DNA of 64,000 nt from an uncultured Senegalimassilia sp. GTDB taxonomy: Bacteria; Actinomycetota; Coriobacteriia; Coriobacteriales; Eggerthellaceae. The notes beneath the pieces were generated by a model. That model was given only the letters and a program-made list of their open reading frames with translations. It was not told the DNA's origin and ran no database searches. How positions within the stretch are numbered: position 1 is the stretch's first letter; each line of letters opens with the position of its first letter. A program made the position numbers and the translations under genes. Of this stretch, positions 43,431 through 54,684 are shown piece after piece. The stretch covers positions 1-64,000 of the forward strand of contig CAKTWI010000005.1 in NCBI GenBank assembly GCA_934630815.1. Direction: 5' to 3'.

Positions 43431-44738
43431 ATGCTGGAACAGGAAGTGCTGGCGGTCGCGCAGGCCGCTAAGAACGCTAGCCCGGCGCTTGCCCAGGCAA
43501 CCACACAGGAGCGCAACGCTGCTCTGACCGCTATGGCGCGGGCATTGCGCGAGCGGTCCGGCGCCATCGTGGCCGCCAATGCCAAGGATATGGATGCCGC
43601 ACGTAAAGCCGGCACCAAGGAAAGCCTGCTCGATCGCCTGATGCTCGATGAGGGGCGCGTGATGGCCATGGCCGACGCGCTCGAGGATCTGGTGGCGCTT
43701 CCCGACCCGCTCGGCCGCGTGTTCGATTCGCGCACGCTCGATAGCGGCATCCAGCTGTCGCGCGTGGCGGTCCCGCTCGGCGTGGTGGCCGTCGTCTACG
43801 AGGCTCGCCCCAACGTCACGGCAGATGCTGCGGGCATCTGCCTGAAGTCGGGCAACGCTTGCGTGCTGCGCGGCGGTTCTTTGGCGGCTAAGTCCTGCGC
43901 CGCCATCGCGCATGTGCTGCACGATGCGGCGGTTTCGGCCGGCATGCCTGCCGGTTGCATCGGCATCATCGAGTCCACCGATCGCGCCGCGGCCGATGTG
44001 CTTATGGGCCTGCGCGGCGTGGTCGACGTCCTCGTGCCGCGCGGTGGCGCCGGCCTCATCGCGCACTGCGTGGATTGCGCGAAGGTTCCCGTTATCGAAA
44101 CGGGAACCGGAAACTGCCATGTGTACGTGCATTCCACAGCCGATTTCGACATGGCTCGAAACATCGTTGTCAACGCCAAGTGCCGTCGCTACGGCGTGTG
44201 CAACGCCTGCGAGACGCTGCTCGTCGACCAGCCCGTGGCCGAGCATTTCCTGCCCGAGCTGTTCGGCATGCTCGCCGACAAGGGCGTGCGCATCCATGGC
44301 GACGAGCTTGCGTGCAAGGCTGCTCTTGCCGCCGGTGAAAAGCGGTTACCGACCGATGCCGCGCTGCAGGTCGAGCGCGCTTCCGAGCAGGATTGGGAAA
44401 CGGAATACCTTTCCCCCGACTTGGCCGTGCGCTGCGTCAGCGGCCCCGAGCAGGCTATCGCCCATATCAACCGTTACGGCACGATGCACTCCGAGGCCAT
44501 CGTCGCCGATCCGAAGCTTGCCGAAGGTGCGGCAGCCATCGAGCAGTTCGTCAACGAAGTGGATGCGGCCGCGGTGTACGTGAACGCCTCCACCGCGTTC
44601 ACCGATGGCGGCATGTTCGGCTTGGGCGCTGAGATCGGCATCTCCACGCAGAAGCTGCACGTGCGCGGTCCCTTCGCGCTCGAGGGTCTGACCTCGTACA
44701 AGTACGTACTGCGCGGCTCGGGGCAGGTGCGCGCCTAG
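43431..44738 (+). CDS. proA: Gamma-glutamyl phosphate reductase
   Basis: 435 residues; reduces glutamyl-5-phosphate with NADPH to the semialdehyde. VPLGVVAVVYEARPNVTADAA, KSGNACVLRGGSLA and, around the catalytic Cys, NAKCRRYGVCNACETLLV are all present. Works with ProB directly upstream. The SD is weak (GTGAG). nadD/yqeK begins 2 nt after its stop. Confidence 0.94.
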   Translation: MLEQEVLAVAQAAKNASPALAQATTQERNAALTAMARALRERSGAIVAANAKDMDAARKAGTKESLLDRLMLDEGRVMAMADALEDLVALPDPLGRVFDSRTLDSGIQLSRVAVPLGVVAVVYEARPNVTADAAGICLKSGNACVLRGGSLAAKSCAAIAHVLHDAAVSAGMPAGCIGIIESTDRAAADVLMGLRGVVDVLVPRGGAGLIAHCVDCAKVPVIETGTGNCHVYVHSTADFDMARNIVVNAKCRRYGVCNACETLLVDQPVAEHFLPELFGMLADKGVRIHGDELACKAALAAGEKRLPTDAALQVERASEQDWETEYLSPDLAVRCVSGPEQAIAHINRYGTMHSEAIVADPKLAEGAAAIEQFVNEVDAAAVYVNASTAFTDGGMFGLGAEIGISTQKLHVRGPFALEGLTSYKYVLRGSGQVRA

Positions 44739-44739
44739 G

Positions 44740-46137
44740 ATGGGCCTTACGCAAGCTAGCGCCGAAGCCGGGTGCGTGCAAGCGGCGGCTGCGCCCGTGG
44801 TCTGCGAGCGCTTCGACGATCTTGGGGCCGACGGCCGTCCGGTGCGCCTCGGCATCATGGGCGGCACGTTCGATCCCATCCATATCGGGCATCTGGCCTG
44901 CGCCGAGCAGGCGCGCGAGGCGTTCGGTCTGGATGCGGTGGTGTTCATCCCCGCGGGAAAGCCGGCGTTCAAGCTCAAGCGCGACGTCACGCCCGCCGAA
45001 CAGCGCTTCGAGATGTGCCGCCTGGCGGTGCAGGGCAACCCCGCCTTCGATGTCAGCCGCATCGAGATCGACCGCCCAGGCGTCACCTACACGGCTGATA
45101 CGCTGCGCCAGCTTCGTGAACATTATCCGGGAAACGTGGCGCTGTTCTTCATCACGGGCGCGGATGCGGTATGCTCCATCTTGAAGTGGCGCGAAAGCGC
45201 CGCCATCGCCAGCATGGCGGAGTTGATCGCCGCAACGCGGCCGGGATACGCCCTTTCCGAGGAAACCCGGCTTACCATAGAGCGGTCGGGCAACTTCCGC
45301 ATCCACATGCTGGAGGCAACGGGGCTGGCCGTGTCGTCAAGCTACCTGCGCGCCCGCGTGCAAGCGGGCCAGTCCATCCGTTATTTGACGGTGCAGCGGG
45401 TGCTCGACTATATTGCCGCCCATGGGCTCTATGGTTGGAAGCGGAACAGGGAAGCGGTGTGCGAAGTGAGCGAAGTCGAACCGGATCAAGGTAGGGTAAC
45501 GGAGCTGGGTGCGGCAGACGTTCTCGGCGATGCGTTTTACCAGGCCCGACGCGAAGACCTCGCGCATCGCGTGAAACGTAGCCGCTTCGAGCATTCCCTG
45601 GGGGTCTCCGAGACGGCGGCGCGCATGGCGCGGGTCTACGGGCAGGATGAACGCCTGGCCCGTCTGGCGGGACTTTTGCACGATTGGGATAAGGGCTACG
45701 ACGACGAGGGCATCCGCGCTCGCGCGGTGGAGCTCGGCATCGCCGATCAGCTGGCAAGCTATCTCGATATGCCCCATCTGCTGCACGGTCCTACCGCCGC
45801 GGCAGCGCTGGCCAGGGAATTCCCCGAGCTTCCGGCACCGTTGCTGCAGGCCATCCGCCTGCATACCACCGGGGCCGTAGGCATGTCGCCGCTCGACCTT
45901 ATCGTGTACGTGGCAGACGTCATCGAGCCCGGGCGCTATTGCGCGGGGGTCGACAAGCTGCGCAATATGGTGGGGAAGGTGGAGCTTGAGGAGCTGTTCA
46001 TGGCAACGCTCGTATACGTGGTGGGAAACCTCATCGAGCGTCGCAAGCTCATCCATCCCGATACCGTGACCGTTTGGAACTATTACGTGGCACGCGCACG
46101 CAAGCGCGCCGCAAACGATGCGAAAGGAAGCAAGTGA
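44740..46137 (+). CDS. nadD: NadD-YqeK fusion: nicotinate-nucleotide adenylyltransferase plus HD-domain hydrolase
   Basis: 465 residues, two enzymes in one chain. The first half (about 35-235) is NadD: LGIMGGTFDPIHIGHLACAEQAR has the GxFDPxHxGH motif, and SSSYLRARV near its end is the nucleotide-binding signature. It makes deamido-NAD in the cytosol. The second half (about 265-460) is a YqeK-type HD domain: RFEHSLGVSETAARMA, LAGLLHDWDKGYDDEG and LHTTGAVGMSPLDLIVYVADVIEPGR. YqeK hydrolyses Ap4A symmetrically. In many bacteria these are adjacent separate genes. The first 33 residues look unconserved, so a later start is possible. The stop overlaps the rsfS start. Confidence 0.92.
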   Translation: MGLTQASAEAGCVQAAAAPVVCERFDDLGADGRPVRLGIMGGTFDPIHIGHLACAEQAREAFGLDAVVFIPAGKPAFKLKRDVTPAEQRFEMCRLAVQGNPAFDVSRIEIDRPGVTYTADTLRQLREHYPGNVALFFITGADAVCSILKWRESAAIASMAELIAATRPGYALSEETRLTIERSGNFRIHMLEATGLAVSSSYLRARVQAGQSIRYLTVQRVLDYIAAHGLYGWKRNREAVCEVSEVEPDQGRVTELGAADVLGDAFYQARREDLAHRVKRSRFEHSLGVSETAARMARVYGQDERLARLAGLLHDWDKGYDDEGIRARAVELGIADQLASYLDMPHLLHGPTAAAALAREFPELPAPLLQAIRLHTTGAVGMSPLDLIVYVADVIEPGRYCAGVDKLRNMVGKVELEELFMATLVYVVGNLIERRKLIHPDTVTVWNYYVARARKRAANDAKGSK

Positions 46138-46619
46138 ACGAGGCAGTGGACAACAACGCCCCCATCAGCCAGGGCGTGGATATGTACGGACGTCAGAAGC
46201 CTGATCTTCTCAGCCCGCGCGAGTGCGCCATCATCGCCGCGCAGGCCGCTAACGAGAAGAAGGCCACCGATATCATGGTGCAGCAGGTCGGCGACCTGAT
46301 CGGCGTCACCGAGTACTTCGTCATCTGCACGGCGTCGAACAATCGTCAGGTCGATGCCGTGGTCGACGAGATCGAGGAACAATGCCGTCTGCGCGGCGGC
46401 GCGAAGCCCTATCACATCGAGGGCACGGCCGACGGCACGTGGTCGCTGCTGGACTACGGCAGCTTCATCGTGCACGTGTTCCAGCCCGAAACGCGCGATT
46501 ACTATCGCCTGGAGTCGCTGTGGAATGACGCGCCCCTGGTCGACCTGGAAGGGGAGGCCGGCTTGACCGATCTGACCTATTCCGAGCGCATCGCCAAGCT
46601 GGTTGGCCGCGAAGCGTAG
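46134..46619 (+). CDS. rsfS: Ribosome silencing factor RsfS
   Basis: 161 residues. KKATDIMVQQVGDLIGVTEYFVICTASNNRQVDA and YHIEGTADGTWSLLDYGSFIVHVF (quoted in parts) are the RsfS/Iojap hallmarks. It binds L14 and blocks subunit joining in starvation. I chose GTG 46134, with AAAGGAAG upstream; it overlaps the previous stop as GTGA. The order obgE-proB-proA-nadD-yqeK-rsfS is widely conserved in Gram-positive bacteria. Confidence 0.9.
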   Translation: MNEAVDNNAPISQGVDMYGRQKPDLLSPRECAIIAAQAANEKKATDIMVQQVGDLIGVTEYFVICTASNNRQVDAVVDEIEEQCRLRGGAKPYHIEGTADGTWSLLDYGSFIVHVFQPETRDYYRLESLWNDAPLVDLEGEAGLTDLTYSERIAKLVGREA

Positions 46620-46665
46620 CGTATCATCCCCACAACCGTTCAAGGCGCCGCCGGTGCCGTTAGCA

Positions 46666-46701
46666 GATGCCCGCACGTCGCAAGGAGTGCGGGCATCGTT
46701 G
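46666..46701 (+). terminator. Terminator after rsfS
   Basis: GATGCCCGCAC (46666-46676) pairs with GTGCGGGCATC (46687-46697), followed by GTTGT, a weak T-tract. Confidence 0.68.
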
Positions 46702-46818
46702 TATCCGGATCTCGAATCTGTTGTGAGTTCGCTTTGTGATACCCACAACATATAGTTCGAACATTCCTATGGCTTGTAAAAAATACGAAATCACCTTGCA
46801 TTATCGAATTACCGGCTC

Positions 46819-46847
46819 TTGTCGACATCAATATATTGCGGTATGGT
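46819..46847 (+). promoter_or_regulatory. Possible promoter of the SARP-type regulator
   Basis: -35 TTGTCG (46819-46824), 17-nt spacer, -10 TATGGT (46842-46847). The surrounding 150 nt are AT-richer than the neighbours. Confidence 0.4.
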
Positions 46848-46898
46848 GGCGGCATCACAGGCCAAGCATCCGATCCCGTCTTATAGGGGGTTTGCAGG

Positions 46899-49424
46899 AT
46901 GCTGTCCTTTTTAGCTCAATCGGCGTGCCGTGGTAACCGGCCGTCCAGGTTCTCTTCTTTGCGCGCGTATCCGCGCCCGGCGCTGGTGGCCAAGCTGTTG
47001 CGTGAGCGCAACGTCGCGCGGTTCATGGTGGCCCCGTCAGGTTTCGGGAAAAGCACCCTAGCACTTGAATACGCTGAAACGGTGTTCGCGTTCGACCACG
47101 TGTTCTGGATTGATTGCGCCAGCCCGTGCTTTTTGCGCGATCTAGACGCGCGCGGCATCGTCGATGGTCTCGTCGAAGTCGACGATCAGTCCTTTCTCGC
47201 CGTGTTCGAGGATGTCCCGCCGCTTGATTCCCTGCGAGCCGAGCTGTTCGGCGCCGTTCTCGATGATCTGCTCGACCGAGGTTGCGAGGTTCTCATCACC
47301 TGTACGCCGGCGGCGGATGTGTTTGCCGACCAGATCGATCGCATGCTCGTAGGCGCGGGCGACCTGCTGCTCAGCGACGAGGAGGTGGATTTCGCGCGCC
47401 TGCCTTCCGACATCGCCGAGATCTCAGCGCACGATGTCGCGCGTTGCAGCCGCGTGGCGGCACTTGCCTGGGGAGAGTCCGATTCCCCCGCGTTTTTAGA
47501 GCTTGCTGCGTCCGAGGAGCTGCCCGCTGATGTGATGGCGGCCCTGTTCGCCTTGCTGTGCCTGGGGTCGGGAAGCCTATCCGACGCCAGGCGCATCGTC
47601 CGTATCGACGATGAGGTGGCGGAGCTTTTGGAGCGAAGCTATGTTTACGTGGGCGTTGATCGCGTGCGCGGCACGTTTTGCGCGGCTCCGTTCGGAGTGC
47701 CCCAGATCGCCCAGGCGTTCTTGGATAGGCTGGCGAATCTCGGTGCGAGCGCGCATGAGGATGCGGGCGCGTTCGTGTTGCGATTGGCAGAGGCTCTCAT
47801 GGATGCTGGGCGCTGTGCCCGGGCTTGCGAGGTCATGCGCTGTTTGGCATCCGCTCACGTGCGCTGCACCTGGCTTGCTTCGCAAAGCCGCCGGCTGCGC
47901 GATGCGGCGTGCCTTCTGAATGCGCGCACGTTATATGCAAGCTTGGATTCCCGTCAGCTTGACGCCCAGCAGCATCTTGAGGAGGCGGTGCGCTGCGCGC
48001 TGCTGGGCGAGAACGTGGCGGGCTGCCTTGCGGCGCGTCGCGCTCTTGCCTGCGGCGCCGACCCCGCGCAGCAGGCGGTGGCGCACCTCGTGCAGCTTTC
48101 CGGCTCGGTGGGGGAAGCCGCTGCCGCATGCGTGTCGGCCATACGCGAGCTGGGCGATGGGCCGTTTCCCCATCTGAACGCCATGGCCTGCGTGGTCGAT
48201 CCGGCGTTTGACGAGGACATCCTTCCCGCGCAGGCGTGGCTTATGGCGTTCGAGGGGGCGGAGCTTGCAGAAGGCGCGCTGCTGTGCGCCGCGAAGATGC
48301 TTGACGATGCGGGCGGCTCCGAGGGGTTGCTGGCGGTGCAACTGGCCGAGCGCGTGGCGGCCGCGGTCGCCCGCGACGTTTCCCGGGCGTTTGCCGCAAC
48401 CGGGTCGCTCACGCTTGCCCAGGCCCTTGCGGCTTGCTCGTTCTCGCGCGTGTTGGAGCGCGGATACTTGGATATGCCGGGCTTGGACCCCCGCTGCGCA
48501 ATGGCGGCGAACAGGCTTGAGAGGGCGCTGTCCATGCAGCGCATGGAGTGCGAGCGTGCCCGTGCCCGCAAGCTGCGCTCCCGCATGTCGTTCGAGAGCA
48601 CGCATCCCGATGCGTTTCGCAAAGTGGCGTGGGGGACGGCGATGCCTGCGACGCCGGCGCCGCCGCGTCTTACCGTGAACCTGTTCGGCCGCTTGGAGGT
48701 GAAGGTGGGCGATGTTGCGGTCGAGTCGGGGCACCTTTCACGGCAGAAGGTTCGCTCCCTGCTTGCCCTGCTCGTGCTTAACCGCGGGCGCGACGTGTCG
48801 CGCGATCGCCTGGCTGCGCAGCTCTGGCCCGAGTCGAGCGCGTCATGCCGGCGAAAGAACTTCTACGCCACCTGGTCGCAGCTGCGCTCGGCGCTATCCA
48901 CGCCCGAGGGCGATTGCCCGTACCTTGTCAGGCATCAAAACGGCGTGTGCATCGAGGCCCGCCTGCTGGCAAGCGACGTTCTCGAGCTTGAGGAGGTATG
49001 CCGTGCGTTGCTGTTCAACCGTCCGGGGCGCGGCGGCTGGGGGCATCTGTTCGCGCGGGTCGAGGATTCCTTCGCCGACGAGCTTCTGCCGGGCGACGAT
49101 GGCTGCGATGTCATCGACGGGCTTCGCGAGGATTGCAAAAACCGCCTGGTGGATGCCCTGGTGGCGGCATCAGGGAAGCTGCTTGATTCGGGCGATCCCC
49201 GGGAGGGCCTGTGGTTCGCCCGTGCGGCGCTTTCTCGCGACGATTCGCGCGAGGACGTGTATGTGGCGCTCATGCGCGCCCAGATAGCCTCGCTGCAGCG
49301 CACCGCGGCGCTGCAAACCTACTTCGCCTGCCGGCGGTATCTGGCTGACGATCTGGGGATCGACCCTTCGGCCGAGACGATGCGGCTGTACCGATCCATC
49401 ATCGAGGTCGAGGAGCGCGTGTAG
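46899..49424 (+). CDS. Large STAND-type ATPase with C-terminal SARP (winged helix plus BTAD) regulator
   Basis: 841 residues. A P-loop lies near the N-terminus (FMVAPSGFGKSTLALEYA, residues about 43-58). A long helical region (about 200-560) looks like repeats of the MalT/SARP type. The C-terminus has a winged helix (LTVNLFGRLEVKVGDVAVE, SRQKVRSLLALLVLNRGRDV, LAAQLWPE) followed by a bacterial transcriptional activator domain with TPR-like helices (TYFACRRYLADDLGIDPSAETMRLY). In classic SARPs the DNA-binding and BTAD domains are N-terminal; here the order is reversed. A cytosolic, ligand- or ATP-gated activator is likely. The target is unknown; no pathway cluster adjoins it. Adjacent genes are rsfS and secA. 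Confidence 0.82.
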   Translation: MLSFLAQSACRGNRPSRFSSLRAYPRPALVAKLLRERNVARFMVAPSGFGKSTLALEYAETVFAFDHVFWIDCASPCFLRDLDARGIVDGLVEVDDQSFLAVFEDVPPLDSLRAELFGAVLDDLLDRGCEVLITCTPAADVFADQIDRMLVGAGDLLLSDEEVDFARLPSDIAEISAHDVARCSRVAALAWGESDSPAFLELAASEELPADVMAALFALLCLGSGSLSDARRIVRIDDEVAELLERSYVYVGVDRVRGTFCAAPFGVPQIAQAFLDRLANLGASAHEDAGAFVLRLAEALMDAGRCARACEVMRCLASAHVRCTWLASQSRRLRDAACLLNARTLYASLDSRQLDAQQHLEEAVRCALLGENVAGCLAARRALACGADPAQQAVAHLVQLSGSVGEAAAACVSAIRELGDGPFPHLNAMACVVDPAFDEDILPAQAWLMAFEGAELAEGALLCAAKMLDDAGGSEGLLAVQLAERVAAAVARDVSRAFAATGSLTLAQALAACSFSRVLERGYLDMPGLDPRCAMAANRLERALSMQRMECERARARKLRSRMSFESTHPDAFRKVAWGTAMPATPAPPRLTVNLFGRLEVKVGDVAVESGHLSRQKVRSLLALLVLNRGRDVSRDRLAAQLWPESSASCRRKNFYATWSQLRSALSTPEGDCPYLVRHQNGVCIEARLLASDVLELEEVCRALLFNRPGRGGWGHLFARVEDSFADELLPGDDGCDVIDGLREDCKNRLVDALVAASGKLLDSGDPREGLWFARAALSRDDSREDVYVALMRAQIASLQRTAALQTYFACRRYLADDLGIDPSAETMRLYRSIIEVEERV

Positions 49425-49689
49425 GGCGCCATCGCTGCAAGGGCTTGCAAGCTCGCGTCTTTGCAGCGCTTGATGCGGGCGGTCTCGTTTCGGTGCGTGT
49501 TTGAACGACGTGCGCTGGGCGAAACGGGGTCCTACGAGGGCAAACCCCTGCGAAAAGCTGCGCGGCGCTGCGAAGAAGCTGTGCACGTCGGTTAATGGAA
49601 CCTAGCTAAATCGAGAATATGTTAGAGTGAGTTGATTGAACGAACCCGCGCCGGCGTACAGGGCCGGCGCTGAAAGGAATGGCGCTCAT

Positions 49690-52500
<2,811 letters not shown>

Positions 52501-52545
52501 CCCGAACTCGGCGTCTTCGAAGGCGCGAAGAAACTATGCACTCCA

Positions 52546-52575
52546 ACGCCCCGCACGCAAGCGCGGGGCGTTTTG
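52546..52575 (+). terminator. Terminator of secA
   Basis: ACGCCCCGC pairs with GCGGGGCGT, followed by TTTTG. Confidence 0.85.
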
Positions 52576-52576
52576 C

Positions 52577-52585
52577 TGGTAGTAT
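52577..52585 (+). promoter_or_regulatory. Extended -10 promoter, predicted leaderless prfB transcript
   Basis: TGG followed by TAGTAT (52580-52585) lies 9 nt before the ATG at 52595, with no Shine-Dalgarno. It sits just after the secA terminator. Confidence 0.5.
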
Positions 52586-52594
52586 GGAATAACT

Positions 52595-53695
52595 ATGGCA
52601 GATAAAGAACTGAAAGATATCGAGCAGGTCGCCCAGCGCGTCGCCGACGCGCATGGTTTCCTGCACATCGATGACAAAACCGCCCAGCTTACGGCGCTCG
52701 ATGCGCAGATCGCGCAGGCAGGCTTCTGGGACGATGCGCAGCGTGCGCAAACCGTATCGAAGCAGGCAAGCTCCCTGCGCGACACCATCGATGCGTACAA
52801 CGCCGCCGTCTCGTTGCTTGATGATGCCCGCGCCGCGCACGAACTGGCAGGGGAGGATCCCCTGTTCGCCGAAGAGGTGCAGCAGACCCTTGAAACGCTT
52901 GACGGCAAGCTCGACGCCCTTGAGGTGGAAAGCTGGTTCTCCGGGCGTTTCGACGACGGCGACTGCATCCTCACCGTCAGCCCCGGTCAAGGCGGCCTGG
53001 AAGCCCAGGACTGGACCGAGATGCTGTACAACATGTACAGCCGCTATGCGGACTCGAAGGGCTGGAAGGTCAAGGCCCTCGACCTGGTCCCCGGCGCGGA
53101 GGCCGTCGGCCTGAACAAGGCCACCCTGCAGATCGAAGGTCGTTTGGCCTACGGCATGCTGCGCAGCGAGAACGGCGTGCACCGCCTGGTGCGCATCAGC
53201 CCAACCGACGTCAAGCAGCGCCGTCATACCACCTTCGCCGCCGTCGAGGTGCTTCCCGTGCTCCCCGACGATATCGAGGTCAACCTCGATATGAACGACG
53301 TGCGCGTCGACGTGTACCGTTCCAGCGGACCGGGCGGCCAGTGCGTCAACACCACCGACTCGGCCGTGCGCTTGACGCACATGCCCACGGGCATCGTGGT
53401 CACGTGCCAAAACGAGAAGTCGCAGCTGCAGAACAAGGATGCCGCCATCCGCGTGCTGAAATCCAAGCTCTATGAGATCGAGCAGCAGAAGCGTCGCGAC
53501 CAGATCGACGAGCTGCGAGGCGAGCGCATGGAGAACAGCTTCGGCAGCCAGATCCGCAACTATGTGCTGTTCCCGTATCAGCTGGTCAAGGATGTGCGAA
53601 GCGGCGTGGAGACGGGCAACGTGGACGCGGTGCTCGACGGCGACATCGACCAGTTTGTGGTGGGCTACCATAAGTGGCGCGTGTCGCAGGAGTAA
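52595..53695 (+). CDS. prfB: Peptide chain release factor 2
   Basis: 366 residues. The GGQ motif that triggers peptide release is in SSGPGGQCVNTTDSAVRLTH. WDD near the N-terminus and VEVSWFSGR-like helices fit RF2. The stop-codon reading motif, SPF in E. coli RF2, reads SPT here (residues 202-204, RISPTDVKQRRHTTF). The usual +1 programmed frameshift near codon 25 is absent; the gene is one open frame. RF2 reads UGA and UAA. UGA is used as a stop in this window (for example at 212-214), so a UGA-reading factor is required. Confidence 0.92.
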   Translation: MADKELKDIEQVAQRVADAHGFLHIDDKTAQLTALDAQIAQAGFWDDAQRAQTVSKQASSLRDTIDAYNAAVSLLDDARAAHELAGEDPLFAEEVQQTLETLDGKLDALEVESWFSGRFDDGDCILTVSPGQGGLEAQDWTEMLYNMYSRYADSKGWKVKALDLVPGAEAVGLNKATLQIEGRLAYGMLRSENGVHRLVRISPTDVKQRRHTTFAAVEVLPVLPDDIEVNLDMNDVRVDVYRSSGPGGQCVNTTDSAVRLTHMPTGIVVTCQNEKSQLQNKDAAIRVLKSKLYEIEQQKRRDQIDELRGERMENSFGSQIRNYVLFPYQLVKDVRSGVETGNVDAVLDGDIDQFVVGYHKWRVSQE

Positions 53696-53853
53696 CTCTT
53701 AACGTGCTTGCGGACGCATGAAGCGGCTTGGAGCACCGTCCTCTTACCGGCGCAACGCCGCCGATAGGGGAGCCATGGTATAGCGATAGCGGGATGCGGG
53801 AAGCCGCGTTCCCTGTTGATAGTGAAAGCGTCAAAACGACGAAAGGACAAGCA

Positions 53854-54681
53854 ATGACCGAGCTTGAGCAGCGGGCATGCGATATGCGCATCGACATCGT
53901 GCGCATGATCGCCGAGGCGGGAAGCGGACATCCCGGCGGCTCGCTTTCGTGCACCGACATCCTCACCGCGCTGTATTTCGGCGGCGTGATGGATCATGAT
54001 CCGGAGCAGCCGAAGCGGGAGGACCGCGACCGGTTCGTTCTGGCGAAGGGCCATGCGGCGCCCGCGCTGTACGCAGCGCTCGCGCATGCCGGCTATTTCC
54101 CGCGCGAGGAGCTCAAGACGCTGCGTAAGCTGGGTACGCGCCTGCAGGGCCATCCCGACTGCAACCTGTGTCCGGGCGTCGAGGTTTCCACCGGTTCTCT
54201 CGGCCAGGGCCTGTCCATCGCCGCCGGCATGGCCGCCGGCCTGAAGCTGGCGGGCAAGCCCCAGCGTGTGTTCTGCCTGCTCGGCGACGGCGAGTGCGAG
54301 GAGGGCCAGGTTTGGGAGGCCGCCATGTGGGCCGCCCATGAGAACCTGGACAACCTTGTGGCCATCGTCGACCGCAACCATCTGCAGATCGACGGCGACA
54401 CCGCCGATGTGTGCGACCCCGGCGACATGTGCGCCAAGTTCTCCGCATTCGGCTGGGAGGCAAGCCAGGTTGACGGCCACGACATCGATGCGCTCATCAA
54501 CGCTCTCAACGCCGCCAAGCGCGCCGCCGACGGCCGCCCGCATGTTCTGGTGGCCAACACCATCAAGGGCCGCGGCGTGTCGTTCATGGAAAACCAGGCC
54601 GGTTGGCACGGCAAGGCGCCCAACGCCGAGCAGACCGAGCAGGCTGTGGCCGAGCTCGAGGCCGCACGTAAGGAGGCATAA
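53854..54681 (+). CDS. Transketolase, N-terminal (TPP-binding) subunit
   Basis: 275 residues. EAGSGHPGGSLSCTDILTALYF, AKGHAAPALYAALA, STGSLGQGLSIAAGMA and GDGECEEGQVWEAAM (Mg-TPP motif GDG...) match the N-terminal half of transketolase. It moves two-carbon units in the pentose phosphate pathway together with the C-terminal subunit encoded next. I chose ATG 53854, with GAAAGGA upstream. The frame is open earlier but lacks conserved sequence. A short intergenic stretch follows prfB. Confidence 0.92.
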   Translation: MTELEQRACDMRIDIVRMIAEAGSGHPGGSLSCTDILTALYFGGVMDHDPEQPKREDRDRFVLAKGHAAPALYAALAHAGYFPREELKTLRKLGTRLQGHPDCNLCPGVEVSTGSLGQGLSIAAGMAAGLKLAGKPQRVFCLLGDGECEEGQVWEAAMWAAHENLDNLVAIVDRNHLQIDGDTADVCDPGDMCAKFSAFGWEASQVDGHDIDALINALNAAKRAADGRPHVLVANTIKGRGVSFMENQAGWHGKAPNAEQTEQAVAELEAARKEA

Positions 54682-54684
54682 GCG

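Noticed and set aside
46736..46936. Small plus-strand frame before the SARP-type gene
   Set aside because: No SD, composition unlike protein, and it overlaps the proposed promoter.
52595..52700. Programmed +1 frameshift in prfB
   Set aside because: The frame is continuous from the ATG and no in-frame UGA with the CTT-TGA-C context occurs.
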